This document shows, in pieces, positions 25,491 through 33,755 of a DNA stretch of 64,000 nt. Source of the stretch: Pontibacter ramchanderi (GTDB lineage: Bacteria > Bacteroidota > Bacteroidia > Cytophagales > Hymenobacteraceae). Every line of letters starts with the position of its first letter. Within the stretch, counting starts at the first letter, position 1. The position numbers and the translations under genes are program-made. The DNA is taken from NCBI RefSeq assembly GCF_002846395.1, contig NZ_PJMU01000002.1, positions 992,001-1,056,000 on the forward strand, written 5' to 3'. A model generated the notes under the pieces. That model was not told where the DNA came from. It did no database searches and saw only the letters and a program-made list of their open reading frames with translations.

Positions 25491-25928
25491 TTATGCCATT
25501 GGTTTGTCAAGCCACTCCTGGGCTGCCTCGCAGGTATCGAAATGGTGCGAGGGCAGTTCTATTTTCCTTATACTCTCTGCCACCTGTAAACCAGCTATTC
25601 TATCCACCGGCATCACGTTGGCAATTCTGTTCAATCCTGCTTCCTTCATTTTTTGCTGCGACTCCTCGTGCAGTTTGTTGAGCTGCTGCGGATGGGTGAT
25701 CATGGTGCGCATGTCAATGAGCAGGGTGAAGCCAGGGGAAACCAATTGCAGGGCCTTGTCCCAGTCTTTCAGGAAATGAGGTATACTGTCTTCATTTTTC
25801 CAAAAGCCCAGAATCTTGTAGTGAATGCTGTTTCGGGTAGCGTCAAAGCTGATTTCGTAACACGAATTGCGTGCAACATAGTGCTGGGCAGAAAGTGAAG
25901 AGTCGATATGCGGCATTTTGCTATTCAT
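25491..25928 (-). CDS. STAS/SpoIIAA-like conserved protein
   Basis: This 145-residue soluble protein resembles the SpoIIAA-like (STAS fold) family. It has a beta-rich first half (ISFDATRNSIHYKILGFWKN) and an alternating beta/alpha pattern around LVSPGFTLLIDMRTMI, followed by ANVMPVDRIAGLQVAESIRK. It has no signal peptide or membrane segment. Relatives are often single genes of unknown role that may bind membranes or partner proteins. No operon partner is evident: gaps of about 118 and 187 bases flank it. The fold is a moderate-confidence guess. Confidence 0.6.
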   Translation of the reverse strand: MNSKMPHIDSSLSAQHYVARNSCYEISFDATRNSIHYKILGFWKNEDSIPHFLKDWDKALQLVSPGFTLLIDMRTMITHPQQLNKLHEESQQKMKEAGLNRIANVMPVDRIAGLQVAESIRKIELPSHHFDTCEAAQEWLDKPMA

Positions 25929-26046
25929 GGGGTGTACCTATAGCATACGCAGGCTGCAAGCAAAGGCATTATACCTATCCAAGGAATAACAGGCTAATTG
26001 AAAGTAAAACTGTGAGGCCCAAATGGAAGCTAGGCGCATTCCTGGT

Positions 26047-26517
26047 TTAAGGTTGCAGCACACCGTCCAACTCATATACCCGGCCGTTTCGGAGGGCGAG
26101 CTCCGTCATGCGCAGCTGCACGCCATTGAGCAAAGTGCTGTCTTTTTTGCGGCACACGTTAAGCGTTGCGCCACCGTAAGTCTGCAGGCGACTGCCCTCT
26201 TTAAAGTCTGAGCCAGCCAAAGTGCCTTTGATCAGGTGCATGGCCATCACAGCACGAATCTTTTCCACGGACTGGCCTTTTAGCTCCTGCAGGCGCGCCT
26301 CGGCAGGCATTAGTAAGGTATAGGCTGTGCTGCCAGAAAGGGTCGGGGCCATACCTGCTGTGGTCAGGAGTTCAGCCAAAACAGGGCGCTCATTCACAAC
26401 ATATTGCATGATGGTCATGCGCTGTAAATCCGTATCCTGCGCCGAGACTGGCTTACTTAAAAAAGTGGCTAAAATGAGTACTATTGCAAGGTATATATAG
26501 TAGAGTGTCGATTTCAT
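26047..26517 (-). CDS. Fasciclin-domain secreted protein
   Basis: The 156-residue product has a signal peptide (residues 1-26, cut after KPVSA) and one fasciclin (FAS1) domain. The H1-like motif region LTTAGMAPTLSGSTAYTLLM is visible, as are RAVMAMHLIKGTLAGSDF and the closing RNGRVYELDGVLQP. FAS1 domains mediate adhesion or surface contacts. A hairpin AAATGCTT-GTCTT-AAGCATTT lies directly before the start (26524-26544) and could act on expression. Confidence 0.88.
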   Translation of the reverse strand: MKSTLYYIYLAIVLILATFLSKPVSAQDTDLQRMTIMQYVVNERPVLAELLTTAGMAPTLSGSTAYTLLMPAEARLQELKGQSVEKIRAVMAMHLIKGTLAGSDFKEGSRLQTYGGATLNVCRKKDSTLLNGVQLRMTELALRNGRVYELDGVLQP

Positions 26518-26523
26518 CGGTAC

Positions 26524-26544
26524 AAATGCTTGTCTTAAGCATTT
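26524..26544. promoter_or_regulatory. Inverted repeat before the fasciclin gene
   Basis: Eight-base perfect arms AAATGCTT and AAGCATTT flank a 5-base centre, 6 bases upstream of the ATG. It may be an operator or a start-site hairpin; no T-run follows on either side, so a terminator is unlikely. Confidence 0.35.
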
Positions 26545-26625
26545 ATACGGAAGCTATCGACTCTCAGCCCGATTTCTAGTGCAAAGAATCAGGGAAGAAG
26601 AATGCAATTATACCTAGCCGAACAA

Positions 26626-27273
26626 TTACCACCTGGCAATCTGATCAACAAAGTGAGGTACTACTTTTGGAACAAGTATCAATGTTATAATTACCCCAAA
26701 TAGCGCCCCGTAAAGGTGCGCATCATGGTTAATGTTGTCGCCCATTTGCTTGCTCTGGTAATATGAGTATATCATATAAAGCACGCCGAATATAAATCCC
26801 GGAATCCCGATAGGGATAAAGAGTATACCTATCTCACCCAGTGGGTTGAACATAATGCTTGCGAAAACCACAGAAGCCACGCCCCCTGAGGCACCCAAAG
26901 CCCGGTAGACCGGATTATTCTTATGTTTAATAAATGTTGGAATATCAGAGACAATAATGCCACCTATAAAAATGAGCAAGAAGAGTAACTCTCCTGTTAT
27001 TAAACCAAACCCTCCTAACACTGACTCACCGTTATAGATACCATTCACCATGATGTATTCTATATGCTGTCCAAAAGAGTACAGGACAAACATATTGAAG
27101 AACAAGTGCATATAATCAGCATGAAGAAAGCCAGAGGTGATGAAGCGATACCATGAATTATCGCGCTGCACTGCATAAGGATACATGATCCAGTTTTGCA
27201 TGAGTTCGTGGTTCTTCCAGGCATACCATGAAATGCCTACTGTAATGATGATCAGGATGATGGTAACGCTCAT
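26626..27273 (-). CDS. Rhomboid family intramembrane serine protease
   Basis: The 215-residue protein is a compact six-helix rhomboid. It has the His/Asn segment MHLFFNMFVLYSFG, the catalytic serine in RALGASGGVASVVFASI near residue 115, and the catalytic-position His in NHDAHLYGALFG near 193. It lacks the N- and C-terminal extensions of the other rhomboid in this window. Its codons are clearly more AT-rich than those of its neighbours, which may hint at different ancestry. The start is preceded by an 8-base periodic leader repeat. Confidence 0.9.
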   Translation of the reverse strand: MSVTIILIIITVGISWYAWKNHELMQNWIMYPYAVQRDNSWYRFITSGFLHADYMHLFFNMFVLYSFGQHIEYIMVNGIYNGESVLGGFGLITGELLFLLIFIGGIIVSDIPTFIKHKNNPVYRALGASGGVASVVFASIMFNPLGEIGILFIPIGIPGFIFGVLYMIYSYYQSKQMGDNINHDAHLYGALFGVIITLILVPKVVPHFVDQIARW

Positions 27274-27280
27274 TTGTCTA

Positions 27281-27312
27281 TTGAGTGATTGAGTGAGTTA
27301 GCGAATGAGTGA
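27281..27312 (-). repeat. 8-base periodic leader repeat before the second rhomboid gene
   Basis: On the plus strand the units are TTGAGTGA, TTGAGTGA, GTTAGCGA, ATGAGTGA. In the sense of the gene they read TCACTCAT, TCGCTAAC, TCACTCAA, TCACTCAA, ending 7 bases before the ATG. It has the same period and strand logic as the arrays at 2.85, 6.16 and 55.7 kb. Confidence 0.65.
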
Positions 27313-27492
27313 ATTAATGACGGGTGATAAATCAGTAATGACTGATCGGTGTCTTTTATAAAACTCATAATTTATTACTGGTGCAGGCTTCAAACTTGTG
27401 CCTACTGATGATGCCGAGCTTGCAACCCGACGGGCTTGAAAAGCCCAATGCTATACCTGTGAGGTTATACCTGAAGATTCACAATCTGCGAA

Positions 27493-27516
27493 CCAACAAT
27501 TCAACAATTCTAACTA
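27493..27516 (+). repeat. Orphan 8-base periodic repeat
   Basis: Units CCAACAAT, TCAACAAT and TCTAACTA run up to and slightly over the stop of the polyprenyl synthetase gene. Unlike the other arrays, no gene follows in the sense direction. Confidence 0.4.
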
Positions 27517-28484
27517 TCCCTTTCCATCAGCTGCAGGGCCAGGCCGTGGATGGTGGCTTTGCGCTCGATAGGTACCTGCACTGCGTCTAAATGTTCTATA
27601 GCCTGCTGGAAGTAGAAGTCGATCTGCTGTTCGGTTTGCTTGCGGATGTTGAGCTGGTCGTAAACGGCAGTGATGGCCTGCACCTTTTCTTCGGCTGTTT
27701 TGGCGTCGGTTTTGTCGCGCCAGTCGAGTATGGTTTGCAGTTGCGCTGTGTTGGCTTGCTCCAGGGCCGTCAGCATCAGGAAGGTCTTCTTGTCCGACAG
27801 GATATCGCCGCCTACCTGCTTGCCAAACTTGTCTTTGTCGCCATACACATCGAGCAAATCGTCGCGCAGCTGGAAAGCTATCCCTACGTTGTCGCCGAAT
27901 TGCTTCAGGTGCTCGGCGTCTGAGTCAGGGGCTCCCTGCAGGATGGCACCCAGCTCCAGACTGAAGCCCAGGAGCACAGCTGTTTTGAGCGTGATCATCT
28001 GGATGTATTCCTCAATGCTCACCTGCTCGCGGCGCTCAAAGTTCATGTCGAGCTGCTGGCCTTCACATACCTCGGCGGCTGTTTTGCTGAAGAGTTGCAG
28101 CACCTTGCCCAGTTTGTCGGGGGCTATACCTAAAAGCATTTCGTAGGCACGCACTAGCATCACATCACCACTCAGAATGGCGGTGTTGGCGTCCCACTTT
28201 TCGTGCACGGTTTGCTGTCCGCGGCGCAGGGGGGCCTTGTCCATGATGTCGTCGTGCATGAGCGTGAAGTTGTGGAAAACCTCTACGGCCGCAGCGGGCA
28301 ATAGCACGTTTTCCACATCATCATCATACATTTTTGCAGCCAGAAGCACCAGTAAGGGCCTTATCCGCTTTCCGCCCAAGGCCATGATGTAGCGGATGGG
28401 CTCGTAAAGTTCCGCCGGCTGGTCGCCGTAGCGGAGGGTATTCAGGGTTTGGTTAAGCTGGGTTGAAAGCTGCGTGATATCCAC
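27510..28484 (-). CDS. Polyprenyl (isoprenyl) diphosphate synthase
   Basis: The 324-residue protein condenses isopentenyl diphosphate onto an allylic primer. Both Asp-rich motifs are complete: DDIMD at 78-82 with the basic LRRGQ after it, and DDLLD at 208-212. GGKRIRP at 37-43 is the substrate-binding start. A Phe five residues before the first motif (HNFTLMHDD) suggests short products such as geranylgeranyl diphosphate, but chain length is hard to predict. The gene begins 7 bases after the rnr stop, so the two are likely one transcript. Confidence 0.93.
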   Translation of the reverse strand: MDITQLSTQLNQTLNTLRYGDQPAELYEPIRYIMALGGKRIRPLLVLLAAKMYDDDVENVLLPAAAVEVFHNFTLMHDDIMDKAPLRRGQQTVHEKWDANTAILSGDVMLVRAYEMLLGIAPDKLGKVLQLFSKTAAEVCEGQQLDMNFERREQVSIEEYIQMITLKTAVLLGFSLELGAILQGAPDSDAEHLKQFGDNVGIAFQLRDDLLDVYGDKDKFGKQVGGDILSDKKTFLMLTALEQANTAQLQTILDWRDKTDAKTAEEKVQAITAVYDQLNIRKQTEQQIDFYFQQAIEHLDAVQVPIERKATIHGLALQLMERDS

Positions 28485-28491
28485 AGGGGTG

Positions 28492-30750
28492 TTAGTGTGT
28501 TTTAAGGGTTTCTACCAGTTCCATGTCGATGGTGCGCTCGGCCATATTGGCGCTCACGATCTCGACCATCACCTCGTCGCCAAACGAGATAATGCGCTTC
28601 GACTGACGACCAATAATGCGGTAGTTGTTCGCGTCCAGCTCGTAGTAATCGTCGTTCAGACTCGACAGGCGCACCATACCCTCGCACTTGTTCTCTTCAA
28701 TCTCCACAAATATACCCCATTCTGTCACACCAGACACAATTCCTTTGTATTGGTTGCCGATGGTGTCCTTCATGAACTCCACCTGCTTGTACTTAATGGA
28801 AGCACGCTCGGCGTCGGCGGCACGTTTCTCCATTTCCGAAGAATGCCGGCAGCGCTCCTCAAATGCCTCTTTGTCTTCTGACTGACCACCGTCGAGATAG
28901 TGCTGCAACAGGCGGTGCGCCATCATGTCGGGGTAGCGGCGAATCGGCGACGTGAAGTGCGAATAATGGTCGAACGCCAGACCGAAGTGACCCTCGGGCT
29001 CGGTGCTATACTTGGCCTTGGCCATTGTACGGATCGCCAGGTTCTGCAACACGCTCTGCTCGGGCTTGCCCTCGATTTCGTGCGTCAGGTTGTTCAGTTC
29101 TTCCGAAATGTCGCCATCAGGGTCCACCTTATACCCAAACTTGCGGGCGAAGAGCGAGAACGTGCTTAGCTTATCGGGATCTGGGGAGCCGTGGGTACGG
29201 TATACCATGGTCGGGCGCTTCTTGCCTTTGCCTTTGTTGTAGACAAACTCGGCCACCTTTTTGTTTGCCAGGAGCATGAATTCCTCAATCAGCTTGTGGG
29301 CGTCCTTGCGCTCTTTCACATAGATGGAAAGCGGCTTACCCGTCTCGTCAAGCTTGAACTTCACCTCTACTGTCTCGAAGCTGATGGCGCCGTTTTTAAA
29401 GCGTTTGGCCTGCAGTTTCTTGGCAATGTTGTTCAGGATGTTGATTTCCTCGGCAAAGTCGCCCTCACCACTCTCAATGCGTTCCTGTGCCTCTTCGTAG
29501 GCAAAGCGGCGGTCGGAGTAGGTTACCGTGCGGCCGTACCACGTGTCGTAGAGTTTGCCGTTGTCGTCGAGCTCGAACACCACCGAGAAGGTCAGCTTCT
29601 CTTCGTTCGGGCGCAGCGAGCAAAGGCCGTTTGAGAGGCGCTCAGGCAACATTGGGATGGTTCTATCCACCAGGTATACCGAGGTTGCTCTGTGGAAGGC
29701 TTCTTTCTCGAGCAAGCTTCGCGGGTGCACATAATGGGTCACGTCGGCAATGTGCACGCCTATTTCCCAGTTGCCGTTCTCGAGTTTCTGTATCGACAAT
29801 GCGTCGTCAAAGTCCTTGGCGTCGGCGGGGTCGATGGTGAAGGTGGTGACGTCGCGCATGTCGCGGCGCTTGGCAATCTCGCCTGCGGGAATCTTATCGG
29901 ATATCTTCTCGGCCTCTTCTTCCACGGCCTCCGGAAATTCGAACGGCAAGCCGAATTCGGCCATGATGGAGTGAATCTCAGCCTCGTGCTCACCGGCCGG
30001 ACCAAACACGCGAATCACTTCGCCCGTCGGGTTTTTGCCTGGGTCTTTCGGCCACTCTACAATCTTTACGAGTACTTTGTCACCGGCTTCGGCTCCGTTG
30101 AGGTTGCGCTCGCCTACAAATACATCAAAGTAGAGTTTCTTGAAATCAGGTACTACAAAGCCAAAGTTTTTGGAGAGCTCCATAATACCCACCAGTTCGA
30201 TTCGCGAACGCTCCAGCACTTCCACAACGATACCTTCGGCACGGCCGCCCTGCATGGTCGGCAGTACTTCTACTTTCACCAGGTCGCCGTCCATGGCGTA
30301 CTTCAGGTGCTCGCGGAACACGCGCACGTCGTCCTCTGTCTCCTCCGACACAATATAGGCGTACTTGCTGTTGGCCAGGTCCACGCGACCCGTGATAATG
30401 TTGACGCGCAGGTTAAGCTGGTATTTGTCGCCGTCAATCAGCAACAGCTTGTTCTCGCGCACAAGGTTCACCAGAATGCCTTGTAGCTGGTCACGGCCTT
30501 TCTTATCAACGATTCCTAGTTTGCGGGTAATCTGGCGCTGCGTGAACACCGTGTCGGGGCTGTTGGAGAACATCTCCAGCACAATGCCCTTGGCTGATTT
30601 ATCTTTGCCACCACCTCTGCGGTCGTCGCCTCTGCGGGAGCCGCCTCTGTTAGATGGTTCTCTTCTGGAAGACTCGCCTCTGCGGGAGCCGCCTTTTTCG
30701 TTGCGGCTGTCTTGCTCTCTGCCGCTTTTGCTTGGTCTTTTACTTCTCAT
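28492..30750 (-). CDS. rnr: Ribonuclease R
   Basis: RNase R is a processive 3'-to-5' exoribonuclease that degrades structured RNA. The 752-residue product has cold-shock-like domains (about 60-270) and the RNB catalytic core opening at DPADAKDFDDALSIQ with its metal-binding aspartates. It continues with HSSEMEKRAADAERAS and ends with an S1 domain (YKGIVSGVTEWGIFVEIEEN). The first 50 residues form an Arg/Gly/Ser-rich disordered tail, partly built by a 20-base direct DNA repeat (30627-30646 and 30675-30694). The polyprenyl synthase gene follows in the same direction. Confidence 0.96.
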   Translation of the reverse strand: MRSKRPSKSGREQDSRNEKGGSRRGESSRREPSNRGGSRRGDDRRGGGKDKSAKGIVLEMFSNSPDTVFTQRQITRKLGIVDKKGRDQLQGILVNLVRENKLLLIDGDKYQLNLRVNIITGRVDLANSKYAYIVSEETEDDVRVFREHLKYAMDGDLVKVEVLPTMQGGRAEGIVVEVLERSRIELVGIMELSKNFGFVVPDFKKLYFDVFVGERNLNGAEAGDKVLVKIVEWPKDPGKNPTGEVIRVFGPAGEHEAEIHSIMAEFGLPFEFPEAVEEEAEKISDKIPAGEIAKRRDMRDVTTFTIDPADAKDFDDALSIQKLENGNWEIGVHIADVTHYVHPRSLLEKEAFHRATSVYLVDRTIPMLPERLSNGLCSLRPNEEKLTFSVVFELDDNGKLYDTWYGRTVTYSDRRFAYEEAQERIESGEGDFAEEINILNNIAKKLQAKRFKNGAISFETVEVKFKLDETGKPLSIYVKERKDAHKLIEEFMLLANKKVAEFVYNKGKGKKRPTMVYRTHGSPDPDKLSTFSLFARKFGYKVDPDGDISEELNNLTHEIEGKPEQSVLQNLAIRTMAKAKYSTEPEGHFGLAFDHYSHFTSPIRRYPDMMAHRLLQHYLDGGQSEDKEAFEERCRHSSEMEKRAADAERASIKYKQVEFMKDTIGNQYKGIVSGVTEWGIFVEIEENKCEGMVRLSSLNDDYYELDANNYRIIGRQSKRIISFGDEVMVEIVSANMAERTIDMELVETLKTH

Positions 30751-30938
30751 GTATCTTGTTTCTATTGGCCGGCGCAGGTATACCGCACCTCAGGCCATGG
30801 TAATCTTGGTTGAAATAGTTTAGCCTCTATACGCCCGCAAGGCGGACTAAGGTTAAAGCGGAACCAATTTCAGGTGAATTTATAGAGAAAACTCTATATA
30901 TGGGCTATGGGGGAAGGTATATTAATCCTGGTACTGCG

Positions 30939-32774
30939 CTATACTTGATAGTGCGCTATACCTGATTTCAAAGCTGCCCGCTTCTCATGCGCCGCCACAA
31001 TGGCTTCGGGCTCGCCACCGGGTATAGCCTGTATAAGCGAACGGGTATAGTCATGCTGCGGATTTTGAAACAGCTGCACAGGTATACCCTGCTCCACGAT
31101 GCGCCCTTCGTGCATGACCAATATACGGTCGGCCATGTGCTTGGCCACCGCCAGATCGTGGGTGATGAAGAGGTAGGTCATGTTGAAATCTCGCTTGAGC
31201 TCATTGAGCAAGTTGAGCACCTGCGCCTGCACCGACACGTCCAGTGCCGACACCGACTCGTCGCATATCAACAGCTTCGGCTGCAGGGCCAAGGCCCGGG
31301 CAATGGCAATGCGTTGCCGCTGCCCACCCGAAAACGCCTGTGGATAACGTTGCGCATGCTCAGGGCTAAGACCCACTTTCTCAATAAGTTCAAGCATCTC
31401 TCCACGGCGTTCTTTGTCGCTGCCGTAGAGCTTATGCACACGCATGGGCTCCAGTATCGCCTCCCCTACGGTGTGCATGGGATTGAGCGAGGTATAAGGG
31501 TCCTGGAAGATCATCTGAAAATGACGGCGGTTCTGTCGCAGGGTTTTGGTGTTCATGCTGGCGATATCCTTTCCCTCAAAAAGCACGCTGCCGGCCGTAG
31601 ACTCTACCAGCCTTAATATGGCTCTTCCAAGTGTTGTCTTTCCGCTTCCAGACTCTCCTACCAAGGCAATGGTCTCCCCGTGCTTCACCTCGAAACTCAC
31701 GCCATCCACGGCTTTCACATAGCCCGTGGTGCGGGAGAAGATGCCTTTCTTGATAGGAAAGTATACCTGCAAATCCTGCACCTGCAGCAAAGGCGGCTTC
31801 TGGCTGTTGTCGCGCTGTTGCTTTATGTCGGATACTGTCCCTACATAGGCATTCACCACATCTGCCAAAGAGGGCTCGTATACCTGCGGCTTCTTCTCGC
31901 GGATAATGCCTTGCCCGTCTTCCTCCATAAAATCGGCTACTGTCGGCAATTTGGCTTGCGACTTCGTGCTGAGTGTCGGGCGGCAGGCCAGCAAGCCTTT
32001 GGTATAGGGGTGCTGCGGATTGGTAAATATGTCGAGCACCTTGCCTTGCTCCACGATGCGGCCTTTGTACATCACCAGCACCCGGTCTGCAATCTCGGCC
32101 ACTACCCCCAAATCGTGAGAGATAAACAGCACCGCCATGTTTTGCTTCACCCGCAGCTCGTCTATCAGCGAAAGCATGCGGGCCTGCACGGTCACGTCCA
32201 AAGCCGTGGTGGACTCGTCAGCAATTAAGATGGCAGGCTCGCAAGCCATCGCCATGGCAATTATCACGCGTTGCTTTTGCCCGCCTGAAATCTGGTGTGG
32301 ATAACTGTCGTAAATTTGTTCCGGTCTTGGGAGCTTGGCTTGTTCAAAAAGCTGTAAAACACGTTCCCTTGCCTCTTTTTTTGATATTTTGCGGTGCCAC
32401 AGGAGCACCTCCACCACTTGCTGTCCACAGGTATAGACGGGGTTGAGCGACGACATCGGATCCTGGAAAATCATCCCCATCTCGTTGCCCCGAAGCTGTT
32501 GGAGTTGCTTTTCCTGCAGTTGCAGCAAGTCCACCGCCCCCAGCCGCTCCGACTGAAACACCGCCTTCCCTCCTACCTGCGCATTCGTATCAAGTAATTG
32601 CATCAGCGACAGCGCCATCACCGTCTTCCCGGAGCCCGACTCCCCTACAATGGCCACTGCTTCGCCGGGGTATAGAGCAAACGATACCTTGTCCACGGCC
32701 CGAACTATACCCTGGCGTGTAGCGAAAGTGGTTTCAAGATCCGTGACCTGCAGGATGGGTGTGGGTATAGACAA
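30939..32774 (-). CDS. Oligopeptide-type ABC transporter, two fused ATPase domains
   Basis: The 611-residue protein carries two complete ABC ATPase modules, as in GsiA/YejF or fused DppD-DppF. Each half has Walker A GESGSGKT (near residues 40 and 360), a signature ([16 protein letters not shown] and [16 protein letters not shown]) and Walker B ([12 protein letters not shown] and [12 protein letters not shown]). The oligopeptide-family C-terminal extension motif is also seen (GLLACRP in the first half, RSLIQAIPG in the second). It would energise peptide, nickel or glutathione uptake. The permease and binding-protein genes are not adjacent, which is common in Bacteroidota. The gap on its upstream side holds the lspA terminator. 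Confidence 0.94.
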   Translation of the reverse strand: MSIPTPILQVTDLETTFATRQGIVRAVDKVSFALYPGEAVAIVGESGSGKTVMALSLMQLLDTNAQVGGKAVFQSERLGAVDLLQLQEKQLQQLRGNEMGMIFQDPMSSLNPVYTCGQQVVEVLLWHRKISKKEARERVLQLFEQAKLPRPEQIYDSYPHQISGGQKQRVIIAMAMACEPAILIADESTTALDVTVQARMLSLIDELRVKQNMAVLFISHDLGVVAEIADRVLVMYKGRIVEQGKVLDIFTNPQHPYTKGLLACRPTLSTKSQAKLPTVADFMEEDGQGIIREKKPQVYEPSLADVVNAYVGTVSDIKQQRDNSQKPPLLQVQDLQVYFPIKKGIFSRTTGYVKAVDGVSFEVKHGETIALVGESGSGKTTLGRAILRLVESTAGSVLFEGKDIASMNTKTLRQNRRHFQMIFQDPYTSLNPMHTVGEAILEPMRVHKLYGSDKERRGEMLELIEKVGLSPEHAQRYPQAFSGGQRQRIAIARALALQPKLLICDESVSALDVSVQAQVLNLLNELKRDFNMTYLFITHDLAVAKHMADRILVMHEGRIVEQGIPVQLFQNPQHDYTRSLIQAIPGGEPEAIVAAHEKRAALKSGIAHYQV

Positions 32775-32980
32775 GGGTGAAAGGCTTGGTGCTTCTGGTA
32801 AAAATAATGTTTTTTGAATGATTGCGAAGCCTTTCTTGTTTTTCGTTTTTCGCAGTACATTTAAGATTGAGCTTAATGTATATAAAAACTCTCGCTACGC
32901 CAGTTACAAACTGGCCTTATGTACAACTACCAGTTGCACAATGCTAAACTGGTGGTATAGATTTAACCCATTCACAAAAC

Positions 32981-33017
32981 AAAAAAAGCGGCTATTCCAC
33001 ATGGAACAGCCGCTTTT
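32981..33017 (-). terminator. Intrinsic terminator of lspA
   Basis: GCGGCTATTCC and GGAACAGCCGC pair with one mismatch around ACAT, with A- and T-runs on both sides. Leftward it closes lspA. The centre TTCCACATGGAA resembles parS, but CACATG replaces CACGTG. Confidence 0.88.
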
Positions 33018-33038
33018 TTTATACTTATTTCTTATACC

Positions 33039-33659
33039 TTACATCCCCTGTTGCTCCGCCGCTGGCTTGTTCACCGGCTCTTCGTAGTGCGCAAAGAAAC
33101 GCTTCTGGTTAAAGAGGATAATCAGTACCCCGATGAAGATAGCCGAGTCCGCCACGTTGAAGATAGGCCACAGCGACATCGGTTTACCACCTAGCAAAGG
33201 AATCCAGTGCGGCACAATGCCTTCCCAAATATCAATGTAGAACATGTCGATTACCTGTCCATGGAACCATGGTGTTGGTGAGCCATAAGGGTGGTTGTCG
33301 AACAACACGCCGTAGAACGTACTATCGATCAGGTTGCCAATAGCACCGCCCAGTATCAGGCCGATGCACCATATCAAGCCTTTTGGGGCTCCAGTTTTCA
33401 CCAGATGGTAGATGTAGTAACCGATACCGAACACCGCTACCAATCTAAACAGCGACAAAATCAACTTACCATAATCAGAGCCGAGCTGCACACCAAAGGC
33501 CATACCCGGGTTGAGGGTATAGTGCAGCTTCAACCAGTCGCCCAGGAGCACGATCTCGCCTGGCATACCCATTTCCATGTTGTAATGCACGATAAGCTTC
33601 ACAGCTTGGTCGATGATGATGACGATTAGGGCCACCAGGTAGTACTTCCAATATTTCAT
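33039..33659 (-). CDS. lspA: Lipoprotein signal peptidase II
   Basis: LspA removes signal peptides from prolipoproteins in the inner membrane, which fits the many lipoproteins in this window. The 206-residue product has four membrane helices and both catalytic aspartate motifs: GGAIGNLIDSTFYG and FNVADSAIFIG. A family asparagine/glycine stretch, LNPGMAFG, lies near residue 52. It is longer than many homologues because of loops of about 30 residues between the catalytic motifs, as usual in Bacteroidota. ileS lies upstream in the same direction, a classic ileS-lspA pairing, separated by a hairpin. Confidence 0.95.
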   Translation of the reverse strand: MKYWKYYLVALIVIIIDQAVKLIVHYNMEMGMPGEIVLLGDWLKLHYTLNPGMAFGVQLGSDYGKLILSLFRLVAVFGIGYYIYHLVKTGAPKGLIWCIGLILGGAIGNLIDSTFYGVLFDNHPYGSPTPWFHGQVIDMFYIDIWEGIVPHWIPLLGGKPMSLWPIFNVADSAIFIGVLIILFNQKRFFAHYEEPVNKPAAEQQGM

Positions 33660-33720
33660 GTGTCTTCAATTAGGCTGCAGCGACATTGTTCAGCCGCCGC
33701 AGGATAAAGGTATAAGGTAT

Positions 33721-33749
33721 AGCCCCGGCCATTTCATAGAGCCGGGGCT
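33721..33749 (-). terminator. Hairpin after ileS
   Basis: AGCCCCGGC and GCCGGGGCT form a perfect 9-base stem between ileS and lspA. There is no T-run on the leftward side, so it may only attenuate read-through into lspA. Confidence 0.5.
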
Positions 33750-33755
33750 TACAAT

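Noticed and set aside
32989..33009. TATTCCACATGGAACA as a third parS site
   Set aside because: It is the centre of a terminator, and the core is CACATG in place of CACGTG, with a further mismatch.
32818..33087. 89-codon plus-strand frame across the lspA terminator
   Set aside because: It reads through a strong terminator hairpin and into lspA in the wrong direction.
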